A DNA stretch of 64,000 bases from Rhynochetos jubatus (GCA_027574665.1 CM050672.1:5812001-5876000); one strand, 5' to 3'; positions 47,961-61,800 are shown, numbered from the stretch's first letter. Program-made: numbers and translations. The notes: generated by a model not told the origin, from the sequence alone.

Positions 47961-50900
47961 TTCATCCTTGGCCACCTCAGAACACTGCAGATTCTTTATC
48001 ACCCTGTCTAAAAGCCTGTAGAAGGTTGAATAGCGTTCAAGTTTCTTCGTGTTTTTAACTGTGTTTTGGGTCCTTAGCTATATATCTGTAACTATTCATA
48101 AAGAAAGCAAAATGTGATGTTAAAAGGAAGCATGGGAGGCCTACAGGGAAGACTGAACCTTGAGAAAACCAAGCTTTTTTGGCTACACAGTAGGCTGTTA
48201 TTTCAGCATCTTAGGTCTTAGGGCACAACATAAACCCTGTCCTTTTTTCCAGTGATGATGCTGGAAATGGTTACCTCACATATTTTGATACTGGGAGTCC
48301 AGTCTTAAGTATCTTACTTTTCATTGTACCATGTAAAGAAAATCCCCAGTGCCCAAAATTGGGATCCGCAGCAGCCTGCTTACTGAATTGCTTTAACCAG
48401 CAAATAGAAAATACCAAAGAAAATGATGGGCTTGAGATTCTGCTTTGTTAAGGATTCAGATACGTGATTTCATTAAACAACCAAGCAGTTTAGTTGTCCT
48501 TTCACAGCGAGGAGAAGGTTCACTTACACTCAGTATTAATAGGAATAAAGTGCATTAGGAATTTGTGCAATGGAAACCTAGATACACAGAGAATTCAGGT
48601 ACCCTTCAGAACTGGCTGGCAACTGAGCAGAGTATTTGGGAATTAGGTTCATAGATCTCACTTGTAAATTTATTGCTGAGTGGTTCTTTTGAGTTTTACA
48701 GTTCCTTTTTTTGAAGATCTAAGAGGAGAACATGTGGTTCTTTATGCCTATGTGCATGACCAAGCCAATAAAATTCATTCATGCTCACAGTGATGTTAGC
48801 AGCAACAGTTATGTGTTCGTGGGATTTTTAATTGTCTTGCTTGGAAACATGAACTGTCGAGATTCAGAAAGTTGTTTTCTAAACCAAGTGGTCACGACAC
48901 ATGTTTTTGTCATCTCATTTCATGCATTGATTATATTTGAAACGTATTGAATCCAGGAATGGTTTGGAGAAAAGCACTGTCGGTTGAGAGGTGATTAAAC
49001 AGATACAGTAAAAGGGGGGGAGTGTCTGAGACTGGAGTTTGCCTCGTCAAGCTGAAAGGAATTTGAAATGTAGGATAAACTCACACCCTCATGTTCCTGT
49101 GACAACCTACTTGACATAAACAGCAGTTGTACAGAACTGTGGATTTGACCTCCTCGTGTCTGGGTTTCAATACAGTTTAAAATCTGAGCAAAATGAAGGC
49201 CTAGATTGGATGCATTTTTATGCATTTGCGATGTTGCATTATAACTATGGGAGCGAATGGACTGCATATGCCAATTCGGATGCGTACAAGTCTGAACCTT
49301 ACGAATTTAAAATAGTATTGGGTAATAATTTTAATGGTTTGGAGGTTGGAAAATATTGTGTCTGTCTGTTTGTACTTTGTTTTGTTTGAAAATTTTATGC
49401 TGCTTTGGGATGGTAAATTACCAGGGCACTATACTCAGCTAGAAAGTATTTGTGTGTCCGGGCTTATTAACTCTTCAACAGGACACTGCGAGCTGTATGG
49501 CGAGAGGACGTGCCAACACTTTGCAGGTTGCAGTATACGTATTGAAGCTGCTCGTTGGTACAATGCAAATGGCATGTTGGCAGGACCAGGTAAAAGCAGT
49601 TATTGGGACGTTTTGTTCATAGAATCATATGAACGCCAGTTCATCACTGAATGATTTGCACTACTTGCAAATAGTGCCCTAAATACAATTAAATAAGGGA
49701 CATAAATGGTTTAAATCCTAGGCCTAATGCAAATATAAAGAAACTGTGTAATTCTGTATAATTTGTGAATACAATATTTATCAAGTGTGGTGTTTTTGAG
49801 GAAAATTATGTGAGGCTGCTGCCAGGCCTTGCATTGCAGTGACAGACATCCGGTCTAATTTTTGTATCTTGGTAATATTTTGATTACTTGATAGGGTCTA
49901 ATCACCACTGACCACAGCAAATAACATGAGACAAATTTGGCTTTTTCATATCTCTACATTATTCCAAGACACATCTTCATGGATTTTGTTTAGTTTTTAA
50001 TTCTCTAATCATCAGTTGAACAGTAGGGGCAATGTAATTGTTATTATGGAATCACAGCACGGTTTGGGTTGGAAGGGACCCCAAAGCCCCTCCAGTGCCA
50101 CCCCCTGCCATGGGCAGGGACACCCTCCATAGCCCAGGGTGCTCCAAGCCTCATCCAGCCTGGCCTTGGACACTCCCAGGGATGGGGCATCCACAGCTTC
50201 TCTGGGAAGCTGTCTCAGTGCCCCCCACCCTCTGTGGGAAGAATTCCTTCCTGATGTCCCATCTCAGTCTCCCTCTTTCTGTTTAAACCCATTACCCCTT
50301 GTCCTGTCACTCCCTGCCCTTGGAAAAAGCCCCCCACATCTTCCTTGTAGCCCCCCAGCACTGGAAGGGGCTCTGAGGTCTCCCCGGAGCCTTCCCTTCT
50401 CCAGGCTGAACCCCCCAACTCCCCCAGCCTGTCCCCATGGCAGAGGGACTCCAGCCCTCGCAGCATCTCTGGGGCCTCTTCTGGCCTCGCTCCAACAGCT
50501 CCGTGTCCTCCTGCTGTTGGGGGCCCCAGAGCTGGAGCAGAACTGCAGGGGGGGTCTCACCAGAGCAGAAGGGAGGGGGACAAGCACTGCTGCTTTGGAT
50601 GCTGCCCCGGGCATGGTTGGCTTTCTGGGCTGCCAGCACACACGTCCAGCTCATGTTGAGCTTCTCATCAACCAGCACCCCAAGTCCTTCTCCTCAGCCC
50701 TGCTCTCAATCCGTTCTGTGCCCAGGCTGTATTGGTGCTTGGGATTGCCCCGACCCATGCACAGGACCTACCTGTGCTGCAGTTTTCCTTTTGTATGTTG
50801 TTTGTTTCCTGAAGGATTACACTGCATGCTTGTCTCTGTCGGTGGCTAGGAGCTGTGGTAAATGCACTGTTTTCTGCCATCTCTTCACAGTATTCCCTCA

Positions 50901-53060
50901 CCAGGTTTTCTACTTAGTCTTTCTAAAGAATTCCTTGTTTCACCTCTTAAAAATAAGCTTTATAGAAGGTGGTTTAACTGGCTTTACAGTTCATCTCTTA
51001 AGCCTTTGAATGGCCAAGGCAGTCGTTAGGGCGCTTTGACTTCTGTTTTTTGCTTTAGGCAAATAATTTGGGTGAAAATACAAATGTTTTAGAGAAGTGC
51101 AATACGCTGAAAGAACACTACCTCTTAATTTTTAATATATTCTGAATACAGGTAGAATGTGAGACTTGTTTAACATAATATTCCAGTTTAGTTATTGTAT
51201 AACAGAATAAGAAATCCCAGAGGAATTTTGTTAGCAAGGTTAAATGGAATCACATACACTCCTTATTATTGCAAAAGTTTCTTTTATCACATTGTTTAAA
51301 CTTTTCAATACACTATAATGCTTATTAGTGGTTTTTCATTTTCAACTGTCACATAATTCCTTTTGCTAACTCTAGAAAAACAGTACTCTCAATACTTTTG
51401 GTTTTAGTTATAGATGATTTATATATGACCAGACAGCTGATATAATAAAGAAGTATTGTGTTTTCCACTGTGTTGAACTTAGAGGTTCAAATGTGTTAAT
51501 GCAATTGATTTGATTGTAATATTTTATAAAAGTTTCTTCAACTAAAATACTGTTAGTGATTCTTCTTGTCAAAGGTTATGAAAGGAAATTAAATGTACTT
51601 TGAGCTGTAATGACAGCAGATGGTCAGGGTCTAAGCCAGAGGAAATAGAAATAGTCTCGTGGTCTCTGTTCCTGTTTTCAAAGGAAAACTGTACATTAAC
51701 AAAAGTCCTTATAAAGAGACACTGAAGTGTATCTTCTCTTAAATGGGAATGTGGGAGGAAATGAAGGAAAATTTTCCAAGATTTGGGCTATCATTTGCTA
51801 TGACATTTCCAATGATAGTTCCCCTTTCTGGCTGTGTTTTTCTTTAATTTCATTTGTTTATCAACTTGAAATTTGATTTGTGTTTGAGCTGGAAGGAATT
51901 TAAGGGACACGTGGGTAAGAATCTTGGCTAGACATACCAGAATTGTCATGAGCTTTTAAAAGCCAGTATCTAAAGTCTCATTTTTTGTTGTTTGCTGGTT
52001 GGGTGTGGGTGATTGTGTTTGGTGTGGGTTTTTTTGTCTTTTTGTGGGAGAGGGAAGTGCTAAACCTGGGGGTCGTTGGAATCTGTATCCTTTAGTATGG
52101 AAAACTCATCTAGTATTCAAAGGGAAGATAATGAATGAAGAACATACTGTTTAAACTTATGAGTGCACTCACAAGAATTTTCAAGTCTAGCAGAGCCTTG
52201 AAGATTTGAACTTTACTGGTTACCTTTTTATTTTTTGAATTGAAGCAGAGGAAATAAAGGAAGTGGCAGTGCTAGGTATTGAGGGGTTTTAGTCAGGCTG
52301 AGTGGTGTCGGATAAAGGAGTTAATAGAACTAAAGGTGAGAACAAAATTTTATCAATTCTGAACTAGTTGAATTTTGAAAACTTGAAATTTAATAACTTA
52401 GGAAACAAAGATGGAGAACAATGGAAATGGGACAGGCTAATACCATTAATGTCGTCCTCAACCCATTAACTTTTCTACAGATGCACAGTACTCAGCTAAA
52501 TGGGGTTGTCAGGAGAGGAAAATGTTTGACAATATCAAGAGACTGTGGACAATGCACTGTTTAAACTCTATCACCTCTACTATTAAGAAGTAGTGATGAG
52601 GGTGTTTGTTTCTTTTCACCCTATGTCTAATTTATACCAGTTTAGCTCTGTTTTCTTTCTTTTCTGGCCAGGCTTCAAATTCCTGCAGAATATTTGTCAT
52701 TTTCTTTCCAATGTGATCCTTATGCATGATGAAGTTAGTTTCATAAACAAAAAATAGCTGCGTTCTGCCAGTCTCTTGTGGAGGTTCTTTCTGTAAGTGT
52801 TTTGTATCCCTTGTAAATGGGAACACCAGAAGAACTTGCATTACGCTTGCTTTGATTAGTTGATGCAAACTGCAATAACGGAATAATTTCCCCTTGTCTT
52901 CTCCACTCCTACGTGCACCCAGTTATCGCTTTCATTCATTTTTCCACAGCATTGCAGGGGAAGCTTAAATTGGAGTGCTTCCCTAAGTTCTTACTGGAAA
53001 CGTTCTTCTCCCAAGTTGTTGCCCCCTAATCTATACCTGTAGCTTGAATTCTTTTTCATC
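47961..53060. other. Gene-poor non-coding stretch
   Basis: Contains the CR1 at 50048-50769. Two octamers, ATGCAAAT at 49563-49570 and 49727-49734, lie 164 bp apart. The ORFs at 49156-49654 do not resemble any protein family. The part from 50800 to 52600 is notably AT-rich with nothing recognised. Confidence 0.45.
50048..50769 (-). mobile_element. CR1 LINE fragment, antisense, longest copy
   Basis: From the tail (GGAATCACAGCACGG) to an ORF2 stretch near CATGCACAGGACC. On the minus strand, ORF2 pieces such as the EKLNMS region and GVQPGEGKAP-like text appear in different frames, showing frameshifts. In opposite orientation to the copy at 39320. Confidence 0.95.
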
Positions 53061-53486
53061 CCCCTGGACGAGGGGATCGAGGGCACTCTCAGTCACTTTG
53101 CAGATGACCCCAAGCTGGGGGGAGTGTTCATCTGCCTGAGGGCAGGATGGCTCTGCAGAGGGATCTGGGCAGGCTGGATCTGTGGGCCGAGGTCACTGTG
53201 TGAGGTTCAACAAGGCTAAGGGCCAGGTCCTACCCTTGGGCCACAACAACCCCCTGCAACGCTCCAGGCCCAGGGATGAGGGGCTGGAAAGCTGCCTGGT
53301 GGGAAAGGACCTGGGGATGTTGGTCAACAGCAGCTGAATATGAGCTGGCGTGTGACCAGGTGGCCAAGGCGGCCAACGGCATCCTGGCCTGCATCAGGGA
53401 CGGTGTGGCCAGCAGGACCAGGGCAAGGATCCTCCCTCTGTGCTGGGCACTGGTGAGGCCAAACCTCGAATCGTGGGGTCAGTTTG
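53061..53486 (+). mobile_element. CR1 ORF2 fragment lacking its 3' end
   Basis: Begins DEGIEGTLSHFADDPKLGG, the reverse-transcriptase FADD active-site block (about 53070-53124), and proceeds to LVRPNLE-like sequence near 53451-53470, then stops without the CR1 3' UTR or tail. The frame has stops and shifts. Confidence 0.9.
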
Positions 53487-53689
53487 TAAATTACAAGGAG
53501 CAGCCTATCTTTTGAAGATTTGAGTTAGTTGGCTTATATTTAGAGTTGTTTCCTTCCCCTGGTTTAAAACTTTGGAGACTGGTATTTCCATGCTTCCCTA
53601 GCTTCATCATGTTTACAGAAAACGCCTGACCGCCGCATTTGAACGCAGAGCGTGTCCTTCGTGCCTGCTTCTCCCTGTAACGTTGGGTG

Positions 53690-54420
53690 GCTAAAATAGA
53701 ATTCTGCTGGAGCACTGAGTCACGCGGGCTGACCCAGCAGAGCGCTGTGTATGTGACACATAATGAAAGGTTGAACTGTCTGTCTCGGAGGTGGCGTAGC
53801 AGATCAAATCACAGAGGATCAGGCGGAGATATGTTGCCTTGCTCTGAGTGACAGAAGTTAATAATTAGTGACAATGATTGACAGATACACTCCATCTGCC
53901 GCTCTGACGCCTAGGAGCAGTTATTCCACAACTGTCTGCAGGCACAATGAACTCCTCTGGGAGAGAAAGATGGTCTGTGATTGACAGCTGCCTCCGAGAG
54001 AGACAGGCCACTGACAGTAAAGTCACTGTCAGCAAAAGTGTTGAAGTCTCCCCCTGTTCCCTGGAAGTTTCACTAGCTGTATACATTTATTCTCTTTCAT
54101 TTATCATGTCAGGTGGGGTTTTAAATATATTACTAGCCAGACGTTTTCTTAACTTCAGGTTTTTTTCCAGTGCTGGTGTAGAGATCCATGTACAGTAGAG
54201 ACAATTTCGCCTATCTTTGGCTGAATGAAGTACTGTACGCCAGCAGACTGACATGGCTGTATCTAATTAATCTGTCTGTTAGCAGAAATCTTGCATTACA
54301 TTACCTGTATATTAATATTTTGAATGTTTGTGTAACAAAATGTTACATCTTTAATAATTCCAAATGCAGAAATAAATATTTGGAAAGACTTTGTAATTTA
54401 ACTGAAGTCACGTTGTATTA
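53690..54420. promoter_or_regulatory. Candidate conserved non-coding element with paired PBX/MEIS sites
   Basis: Starts shortly after a truncated CR1. It carries TGATTGACAG at 53875-53884 and again at 53978-53987, the PBX-MEIS/PREP composite decamer, on the same strand 103 bp apart. The second overlaps a CAGCTG E-box. Nearby are TTAATAATTAG (about 53859), an 8-bp inverted repeat (54011-54032) and TCTAATTAATCT (about 54260). The short ORFs here are not credible genes. A regulatory role is inferred. Confidence 0.45.
54011..54032. repeat. Short perfect inverted repeat
   Basis: CTGACAGT (54011-54018) and ACTGTCAG (54025-54032) are exact reverse complements separated by six bases. The arms contain TGACAG, a MEIS/TGIF half-site, so this is better read as a paired factor site than as an RNA hairpin. 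Confidence 0.8.
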
Positions 54421-56384
54421 GCCCTTCAGTTTTGCAACGTTATAGTACCAATATAGGTTGGTTTTGATAGAGGTTGTAATCTGTCGTTCCTGGATTTCAA
54501 TAACAGGCGCAGCAAACTGATAACTGGGATTTGTAACGTAAAATCATACTTAGGAAATAAAGTTAAACCAAATTTATTCTGAATTCTATAAGGTAGAAAC
54601 AGGTTAGAAAATGTATTGCAGGATGCTTACCATGTATTTCATCACTTTACCTAATTATAGATTGTTTGTTCTATGAAAAGAAGTGCAAACAGCGTTAAAC
54701 TTCTGTGGGTCACATTTAGTAGCATAATGCGAGTAGCCTTCAGTATCTGGGAAGGTTTAAGAGCATGAGACTGTAGTTTTCTTTAAGGTACATTAGTATA
54801 TCAAGAGTATGTTTGGCCAAACCCAATACAGAATTGCAGTTGTGGCACATCAGATGCCAAGCCGGTTCCGTTTCGCAGGAAGCAGGTCTCGCGAGGGTTC
54901 AGATGTTAGTCGGTCGAGCTGCAGCTCGGCTTGACGCGGTTTTGAAGCGTATGTTTCAAAGAAGCAAAGTTAAAATGACTTTTGAAGTGCTCCCTGTGTG
55001 TAAATGAAAGGGTTTGGTGGAACCGAACTTTCTGACATTGCTGCGTCCTTACGGAGGTGATCTGTCACACAGCGACACTTATTTGTTGTCTGTTTACAGC
55101 AACACAAAGCTAAGAAAGCTGCTCTTGCAGTTGAAATACAAGTGAATTAAACCCCAGACGACGTAACTTGCCTAACTTCTCTAATTATTTATTTATTTTC
55201 TGAATATTCTGGTTTACCTCTCATCTGATTTTGGATTCATTTTCAGAAATTTTGTTCACCTTTCGCTCTCACAGACTTTAATGATTGTGTGAGATTTATC
55301 ACTATCCTCAAATCATATCATGTAGGTGGTTCATTTTCTGTCCTGTTGCAATAGGGAAGCAATACTTAAAACCGGAAGGTTAGCTGTCATTTGGAGTAAA
55401 ACTGTCCAAAATGTTACTCTTAGTGTTTGCTGGGAATATATGGAATTACAGGACACGAGTGTTTACTCTTGCACCATCTCTGTAGCCCAAAGGGGTTTGC
55501 TGCTTTGCTGTTTGTCTACTTCAGCCTAAATCCAAACCTGTGGTGTATGTCCGATACAAGCAAATGCTTTCGGTTTTTAGAGGAATGCAGTAGTATGAAG
55601 TCTTCAGAATGTTAAGCAGGCACATCTTCGGCAGGTAAATACTTTACGAGTTGGGTTTGTTTATAATTCACATGATAATTCTTCCTTCCTTAGTCTAGAT
55701 GTTTAGCTTAAATCTTCATTTTAAGCCTAAATGATCTGTTTTGTTTTAATGCCCAGGACTAAGCATTGTCATTGTTGGACTTCCTTTTCTTGGCAGGTGT
55801 TTGCATCTGGAATACATGTGGGCGTCATGACGCTACATTGTAAGGGAAGGTTCCAGCTGATAGTTAGCTGCAGGAAACAAAACCTAAAATACCACAAACA
55901 TAGCAAATAAGTTGTCTATATAAACTGAAATGTCTCAATTTCAGACTTCCGAAAACCCACAATCTCTTGGTGTCAAGCATTTGTTCTACACCAGCCTCAA
56001 GTAAGGAAGACTAGAGGTCAATCCTAAATTGTTAGCTTTTTGTTAGGAGCCCCAGAACACAGGAACAGGCTGAATTTCTAACTCTAAAGTGTAACAGCAG
56101 TCCGGAAAAGGAATCTGCTTACATGAGGACATAAACTATCCTCAGTTTGTTTGAAACTGCAGCTTGGTCTTCAGGTTTGAAGGCCTGTAAACATTAAAAA
56201 AAAATTATTATGAGAAAAGGTTACTGTTGCCTTCCTGTCTTGTTCTAGGAGCTTTTAGTATTCCCTGGCTTTCTGCAAGAGAAAGACAAGGAGACTCTGT
56301 GGTTACTCATACAGTTAGAAGGTAAACTGAGCTGGAGAATGGCAGAAATGTGTTAACCCCTAGCTGTACATGACTGTGACTGAA

Positions 56385-56604
56385 GATTCACAGACTCACA
56401 GAGTGTCAGGGGTTGGAAGGGCCCTCTAGAGATCCCCTAGCCCAAGTCCCCTGCCAGAGCAGGATCCCCCAGAGCAGATCACACAGGAACAAGTCGAGGG
56501 GCTTTGGAAAGTCTCCAGGGAAGGAGACTCCCCCCTTTCTGGGCAGCCTGTCCCAGGGCGCTGTCACCCTCACAGGGAAGAAGGGTTTCCTCATATTCAG
56601 CATG
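56385..56604 (-). mobile_element. CR1 LINE fragment, second subfamily
   Basis: Minus-strand copy of the subfamily whose tail reads CTGTGAGTCTGTGAATC. It contains GGTTGGAAGGGCCCTCTAG and the AATATGAGGAAACCCTTCTT region. By eye it differs from the copy at 11025-11284 at only a small share of positions. Confidence 0.93.
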
Positions 56605-58672
56605 ATATGTTAAGTAAATAGGTGACATCATGTCACTTAAGACATTTAAAACAAATTTGCATGAAGAATTCATGAGTTTGACAGTAGTGAGGCAACATAG
56701 TTGTCAATAGGCCAAACAAAGAAGTGTATTGTGTTTTCTAAATCTAATCCAAGGCATCTGGTACAGCAAGTTACACTTTGTAATTACTAGATGAGAATGT
56801 ATTAATTAGAGCGATTGCAAATCTATAGAATATTTATATATTTTGCATATTGACTCTATCTTGCCTTTAAGGAAAGGGATTACACTGCAATCTGTGCTAT
56901 TCTATCCATTCCTTTCAAAATCCCAGGAGGTATTTTGCTCTGCGAAGTGACAGTGTTTCCCGAACCCCTGGAGAACACAGCAACTGCTCTACTTGTCTGA
57001 GAGCTGAAATGTTTATTTTCTTCCAAGTCTAGCTTTAATGACTTACAACATTTTCGTTACCATAAACCTCAAGAAAGTGCCTATCTAAAGGGTAGAATCG
57101 GCTGCCAGCACTGGAAAAGAACTCCTGTGGTTTAACTTGTTTGGGACTTTCTGGTTTGTTTTAAGAACATCTCGTTGGCCATCAGGCTGTGGCTGTGTTA
57201 AGTAATGGTAGATATAAGCGTACAATCGCTGTCATCCTTCCAGTTCTGGGAAATAGTCCTTGACGGCCTCCCTGCTTGCCTTCCAATCATTATTTAAATA
57301 AGTTAACTAGGAAATTCAATGTTACTGTAAGGAAATCAAGTTCAACATAGAAGTTATTTCAGTTATGTCAAAGTCTATATGAAAAAGCTCTTATGCAATA
57401 GAATGGTATAATATTGGAACACTAAAAGAGATTTGTTGTCTCTGTTTTAAGAGGGAATTACATTACTCTTCCATTAAACAAAACCTACATTGATTTTCCC
57501 GAACGTTACATTTTTGACTGCTAATAGTCTGGTTCTGTGTCTTTTGCTGTTTCAAATCTTTCCTCGATTCACAGTTTAAGATCTGGAAAGAACAAAGGCA
57601 ACTGAGATTGCTGCTTCAAACAAGCTGAGAGGCAGAGACTGCGACTTGGGAGACTGAAGCTTTGGGCTTTTTGGACACATTCTTTCAGTCTGAGGCTTCA
57701 TTTGCCAAGTTGGATGTCCATGCCTGTTAGCAGTGAAAGTCAAGTCTTGTTGAGTGTCTGTTTGCTAGCACAGCAGGAGGTACATCATCTGTCTTTGAGT
57801 AGGGCTGCTGTCGTTTCGGCTGACATGTACAAGAAGCAGCATGCCTTGCAGAAATAAGTGTGTGATAACTATACAGTGAACAAAATATTCTTAAGGCATT
57901 AGGAAACGGAACGTATCTCACTGTGTTATACTTCATCTTCACAATTCAAAATGACACATTTTTATAAGTTCAGCCGTCATAACAGAATACGTGTGTCTGG
58001 CCCTGTGAACGTGACCCTTTAAAAATCCTTAAGCTTTATGGAATGCTTTGCAATGCAGACCTCTAGAGAGACGGTTTTTAAAGGGTGGGAGGGAACCCCT
58101 CACCTGCTAAAGTGTGATTAGAAGGAGGTTCCCACCCTGCTGTGGTTAATTTCTAGAACTTAAAATACTTAGTAGAATGAATTAAGTATCAGCTGAGAGC
58201 ATCTTTTTTTTTCCATCTTCATAATTTTCTTTCTTTCTTCCTTTTTTGTGTACACCATCCATTCTAGCATGTGCTAGCTCAGCATTATTATTTCTGAGTT
58301 GATGTCCTTGCTGGCAAGATGTGTCTACCTGTAATCTTTGTGTCATCAATAGCAGTCTGCTGTGAAGCTGTTCTCCAGTTGCTGGCCATCGATTCAGTAA
58401 TGTGCATTTCCTCAGGGGTACTTGCCCCTCTGTTACTTTTTTCTGCTTCCCTTGCAGAATAATTAACCCTTTTGACCAGTTACTAAGGTCACCTCAAGTG
58501 CTACACATAAGCCCTGTAGGGATGTGAGGAAACAGATGCTACCAGCACTTTATCGTTTGGTTATGATTACAGGTGTGTTTGCACTCGGGAGACTTGTCTG
58601 TCTTGGCAGTTCTTTTTCCACCTGTCCATTCAGTCAACAAAATGTGAAATGAGCTTCTGGGTTGCTTTCTGT

Positions 58673-58893
58673 AGACTCACAGAACAGTTTGGGTTGGAAG
58701 GGACCTTAAAGCCCACCCAGTGCCACCCCCTGCCATGGGCAGGGACACCCTCCACTAGACCAGGTTGCTCCCAGCCTCATCCAGCCTGGCCTTGGACACT
58801 CCCAGGGATGGGGCACCCACAGCTTCTCTGGGCAACCTTGTTCCAGTGCCTCCCCACTCTTTTTTACTGCAATACCAAGTTTCTTCCCAACAG
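58673..58893 (-). mobile_element. CR1 3'-end fragment
   Basis: Starts GACTCACAGAACAGTTTGGG and includes CCACCCCCTGCCATGGGCAG and GGCCTTGGACACTCCCAGGG, ending near AAGTTTCTTCCC. Confidence 0.93.
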
Positions 58894-61800
58894 GAAAAAA
58901 CTCACACCAGTGTAAACTGGAATGAAGCAGGTTGGGTGTTTTTTCCATAGTCGGAGCAGTGTTAAATTGCTTAACTCTGTCCGGAGTTGATTTCAAGCCT
59001 AAATGTTTAAATTTTGCCTCAGGGAAAAAACCCTTTATAAATAAACAAACAAACAGAACCTAAAAAGAACAATAAACCCCAAACCTTCCTGTTTTGCACC
59101 TGTTGCTTTATTTGTAAACTCATTGTAGCAAAGAAAGAGGCAACTGACTGGTAGAAACAGAGTTTTTAAAACAACAGCAACAACAAACCCTTGCCCATGG
59201 CTCAGTTCTTAGCTCACTGAGGTCTGTGGAAGTTCTGTCTTTGGTCTTGTTCTGCTGATGCTGACGGTAATGATGAGTGCCGTGGAAAACAGCGTGGTTA
59301 TTCCCGTGTTACCATCTCCAAACCCCGTGATTTTCTGGGTATACTTTACAGTCGGTAAATCCAAACTGCAGGCTTAATCAATGTGTTCCTGCCGTTTGTT
59401 GCAGGTGCAAAATTAGAGGCTTTGAGAAAGGATTAAAGAAAAGATAATTTTTTTTTTTTTACACACCTAATTAGACGGTATTAAGAGAATGAGAATGATT
59501 GCAACAATGCTAACTGGTCTGAAAAGAGTGCGGACATATTCCTAAATGCATTGGTACAAATATTTGCTGGTTTATTGGCTTTGCTTACGTGTATTTGCAT
59601 AACTTTTAATGAAGATAGTTAACATTTCTGATGATAACGTGGTGGCACACCGCTTTTACAAAATCTTTATTTTAAGGGCGCTACATTGTATCTTTGCATT
59701 TTGGAGAGAAAGTCCTAGCTATTGGGTTTTCGGTTTGGGTTGTGTAACTTTAAATAATTTGGAACTTAAGAAGGGTTCACAGAGTGTCATTAGGGACAGA
59801 TGCTGCAATCTAGAAATATTCTCAATTTATTTTAGCAGAATTTGTGAAGAGTTTGGGTAACTCTCCACATCACAGTAAAAATGTTTCAAGTCCTACGTAC
59901 ATTTTCTTCAAACGCTTATGTTTGTGAAAAGTACGTGTCGGCATAACTGGATCAGTTATGAAGTCCGTAGCCTCCCAACTCTCTCTCAGGAAGGGAAATA
60001 GCTTTCAGATTAGTGTTTTTTATTTGATCAGAATGAAAGTAAAAGCAGAACCATTTGTTTGTCTAGACAGATGAATTGGGAATGCTGATTAAAATCCCCT
60101 ACACTTGCAGGTAAGACACCTTACGTTTTTCTCCGAGATGAAAGCCTGCAACAAAGCTGCTCCGATTGAAAATAAAGCTTCGCATGAATCACATCAAAGA
60201 CATTTCTCCTATTGTTAGCTTCTCCCATGCAGGGGAAGATTGTCTAATTAAAAGCAGGAAACAGCACACTGTTTACCTAGGATGAGCCTGATTTATAGTT
60301 TACAAGGGTTTCCATGTTTATACCACCTTGAGCTTTTCTGCCACCGGAGAGCACTTCAGCCGTCAGGCGATGGCTCCTCTGAAGGTGTGTTCCCTGGAAA
60401 AAGGATGCCTGTGGTTGCCCTGGTTCGGTTTCCGTTCGGTTTTCTACTCTAATTAGGTGGTTACAGATAGAGCAGTATCTAGTAAATTGAGACGTAAACC
60501 AACATAACTCTGCAAAATCAGCTTCACAGTTAGGTTGATGAAGCCGTACAGTGTTAGAAGCATTGTCACACCGAGCTGTTAAATCCTCGTTCATGTGAGA
60601 GTTTCATCTTTTTGGTCATTAGGCCAATGTTTGTCTCCCTGCTAGGGATGTAATACAGAAACTGCATGAAAGTACTCATGGTATAATTATTACAGAACCC
60701 TATCTCTATTGTGAGATCTTTCTGCAAGGGCAGAATGTTTGTACATGAAAACTATTTCTGGTCTGGGAAATACAAAGCTAAATTACATCTGATGTTGGGT
60801 GTTTTCGTTGTTTGTTGTTGTGTTTCCGGTTGGTTGGTTTTGTCACTTAAATTCTCTTGGGTACAGCTGTCAGAGAGGTGCATGGCTCTCTTGTTCTTCA
60901 TTAGTATGGCAACGCAGGCTAGAAATTTGGAGCTAGACAGCCAAACTTGGTCTGCATGTTTTTCACAGTAAGTTACCAGATCTGAAAGCTCCAGTACTGG
61001 GGTGATAAATACAGAAGTACTTAATTCTCTGTAAGTACACGAAATACAAATCTTGGTGTACCGAATACATCAAACACATGAGAAATAATTGTGTTCATAT
61101 GGATTGTTTCCCAGACATGGATGATCTTCAAGTCTTTTGTTGTTGCTCTTGTTGCTTGTGTGGGGTCATTTTGATATGCTTTAGAAAGAATTAAAGTCTG
61201 ATTTATTTGGCATTAATTTCTGTTCTGTTGATTTGTACCATCAACAGTAATGTTCCCAATAAAACTGCTTAATTAGGAGAGCTAACCAGTTGCTAACAAG
61301 CTCACAAGCCTTTTGAAGAAAGCCCGTCACCATTCTGATGTTTATAACAGACAAGCCTAGTGTTGTGTGACAGGTAAGATTTCTGGTATGTTTGTTGAAC
61401 GCCTGTAATATCAGGGTGTTAAGCTGATATTTTAAGAACTAGTTTTATCTGTAGGTTTTATGTTCTCGCACGCTGAAGGTGCTGAACTTGCTTAGCAGTC
61501 ACCCTTTCTGTCTGGTACCTGGAGTTTGCGTCCAGCATTTTAACGAGGAACAAGGCGCCCATGGTGACCGCTGGAGCCTGCTGACAGCAGTCCTTTGTCA
61601 GACTCCTGGTCTCTCACCATCCTGAACTTTGTTTAACCACATGTGTTGCTGGTATGATGTTAATAAATTTGTTTTTTTCAAACAATCCAGACTTGTTTTC
61701 TGGTAACCGAGTGGAATTCCAATTTTAACCCTTTGTGGTGTGTCATAGTTCTCTTATCTCTCTTTACCTGGGTGTTTTTGGCTGATGCGATATTTCTGTG

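Noticed and set aside
49156-49654. Overlapping 77- and 106-residue frames
   Set aside because: No similarity to any family known to me, no splice signals or conserved start; likely chance.
50139-51009. 236- and 190-residue frames
   Set aside because: They read CR1 ORF2 antisense; not genes.
39933-59600. Scattered ATGCAAAT/ATTTGCAT octamers as a POU cluster
   Set aside because: An 8-mer is expected a few times in 64 kb of AT-rich DNA; the spacing does not show clustering except a loose pair at 49563 and 49727.
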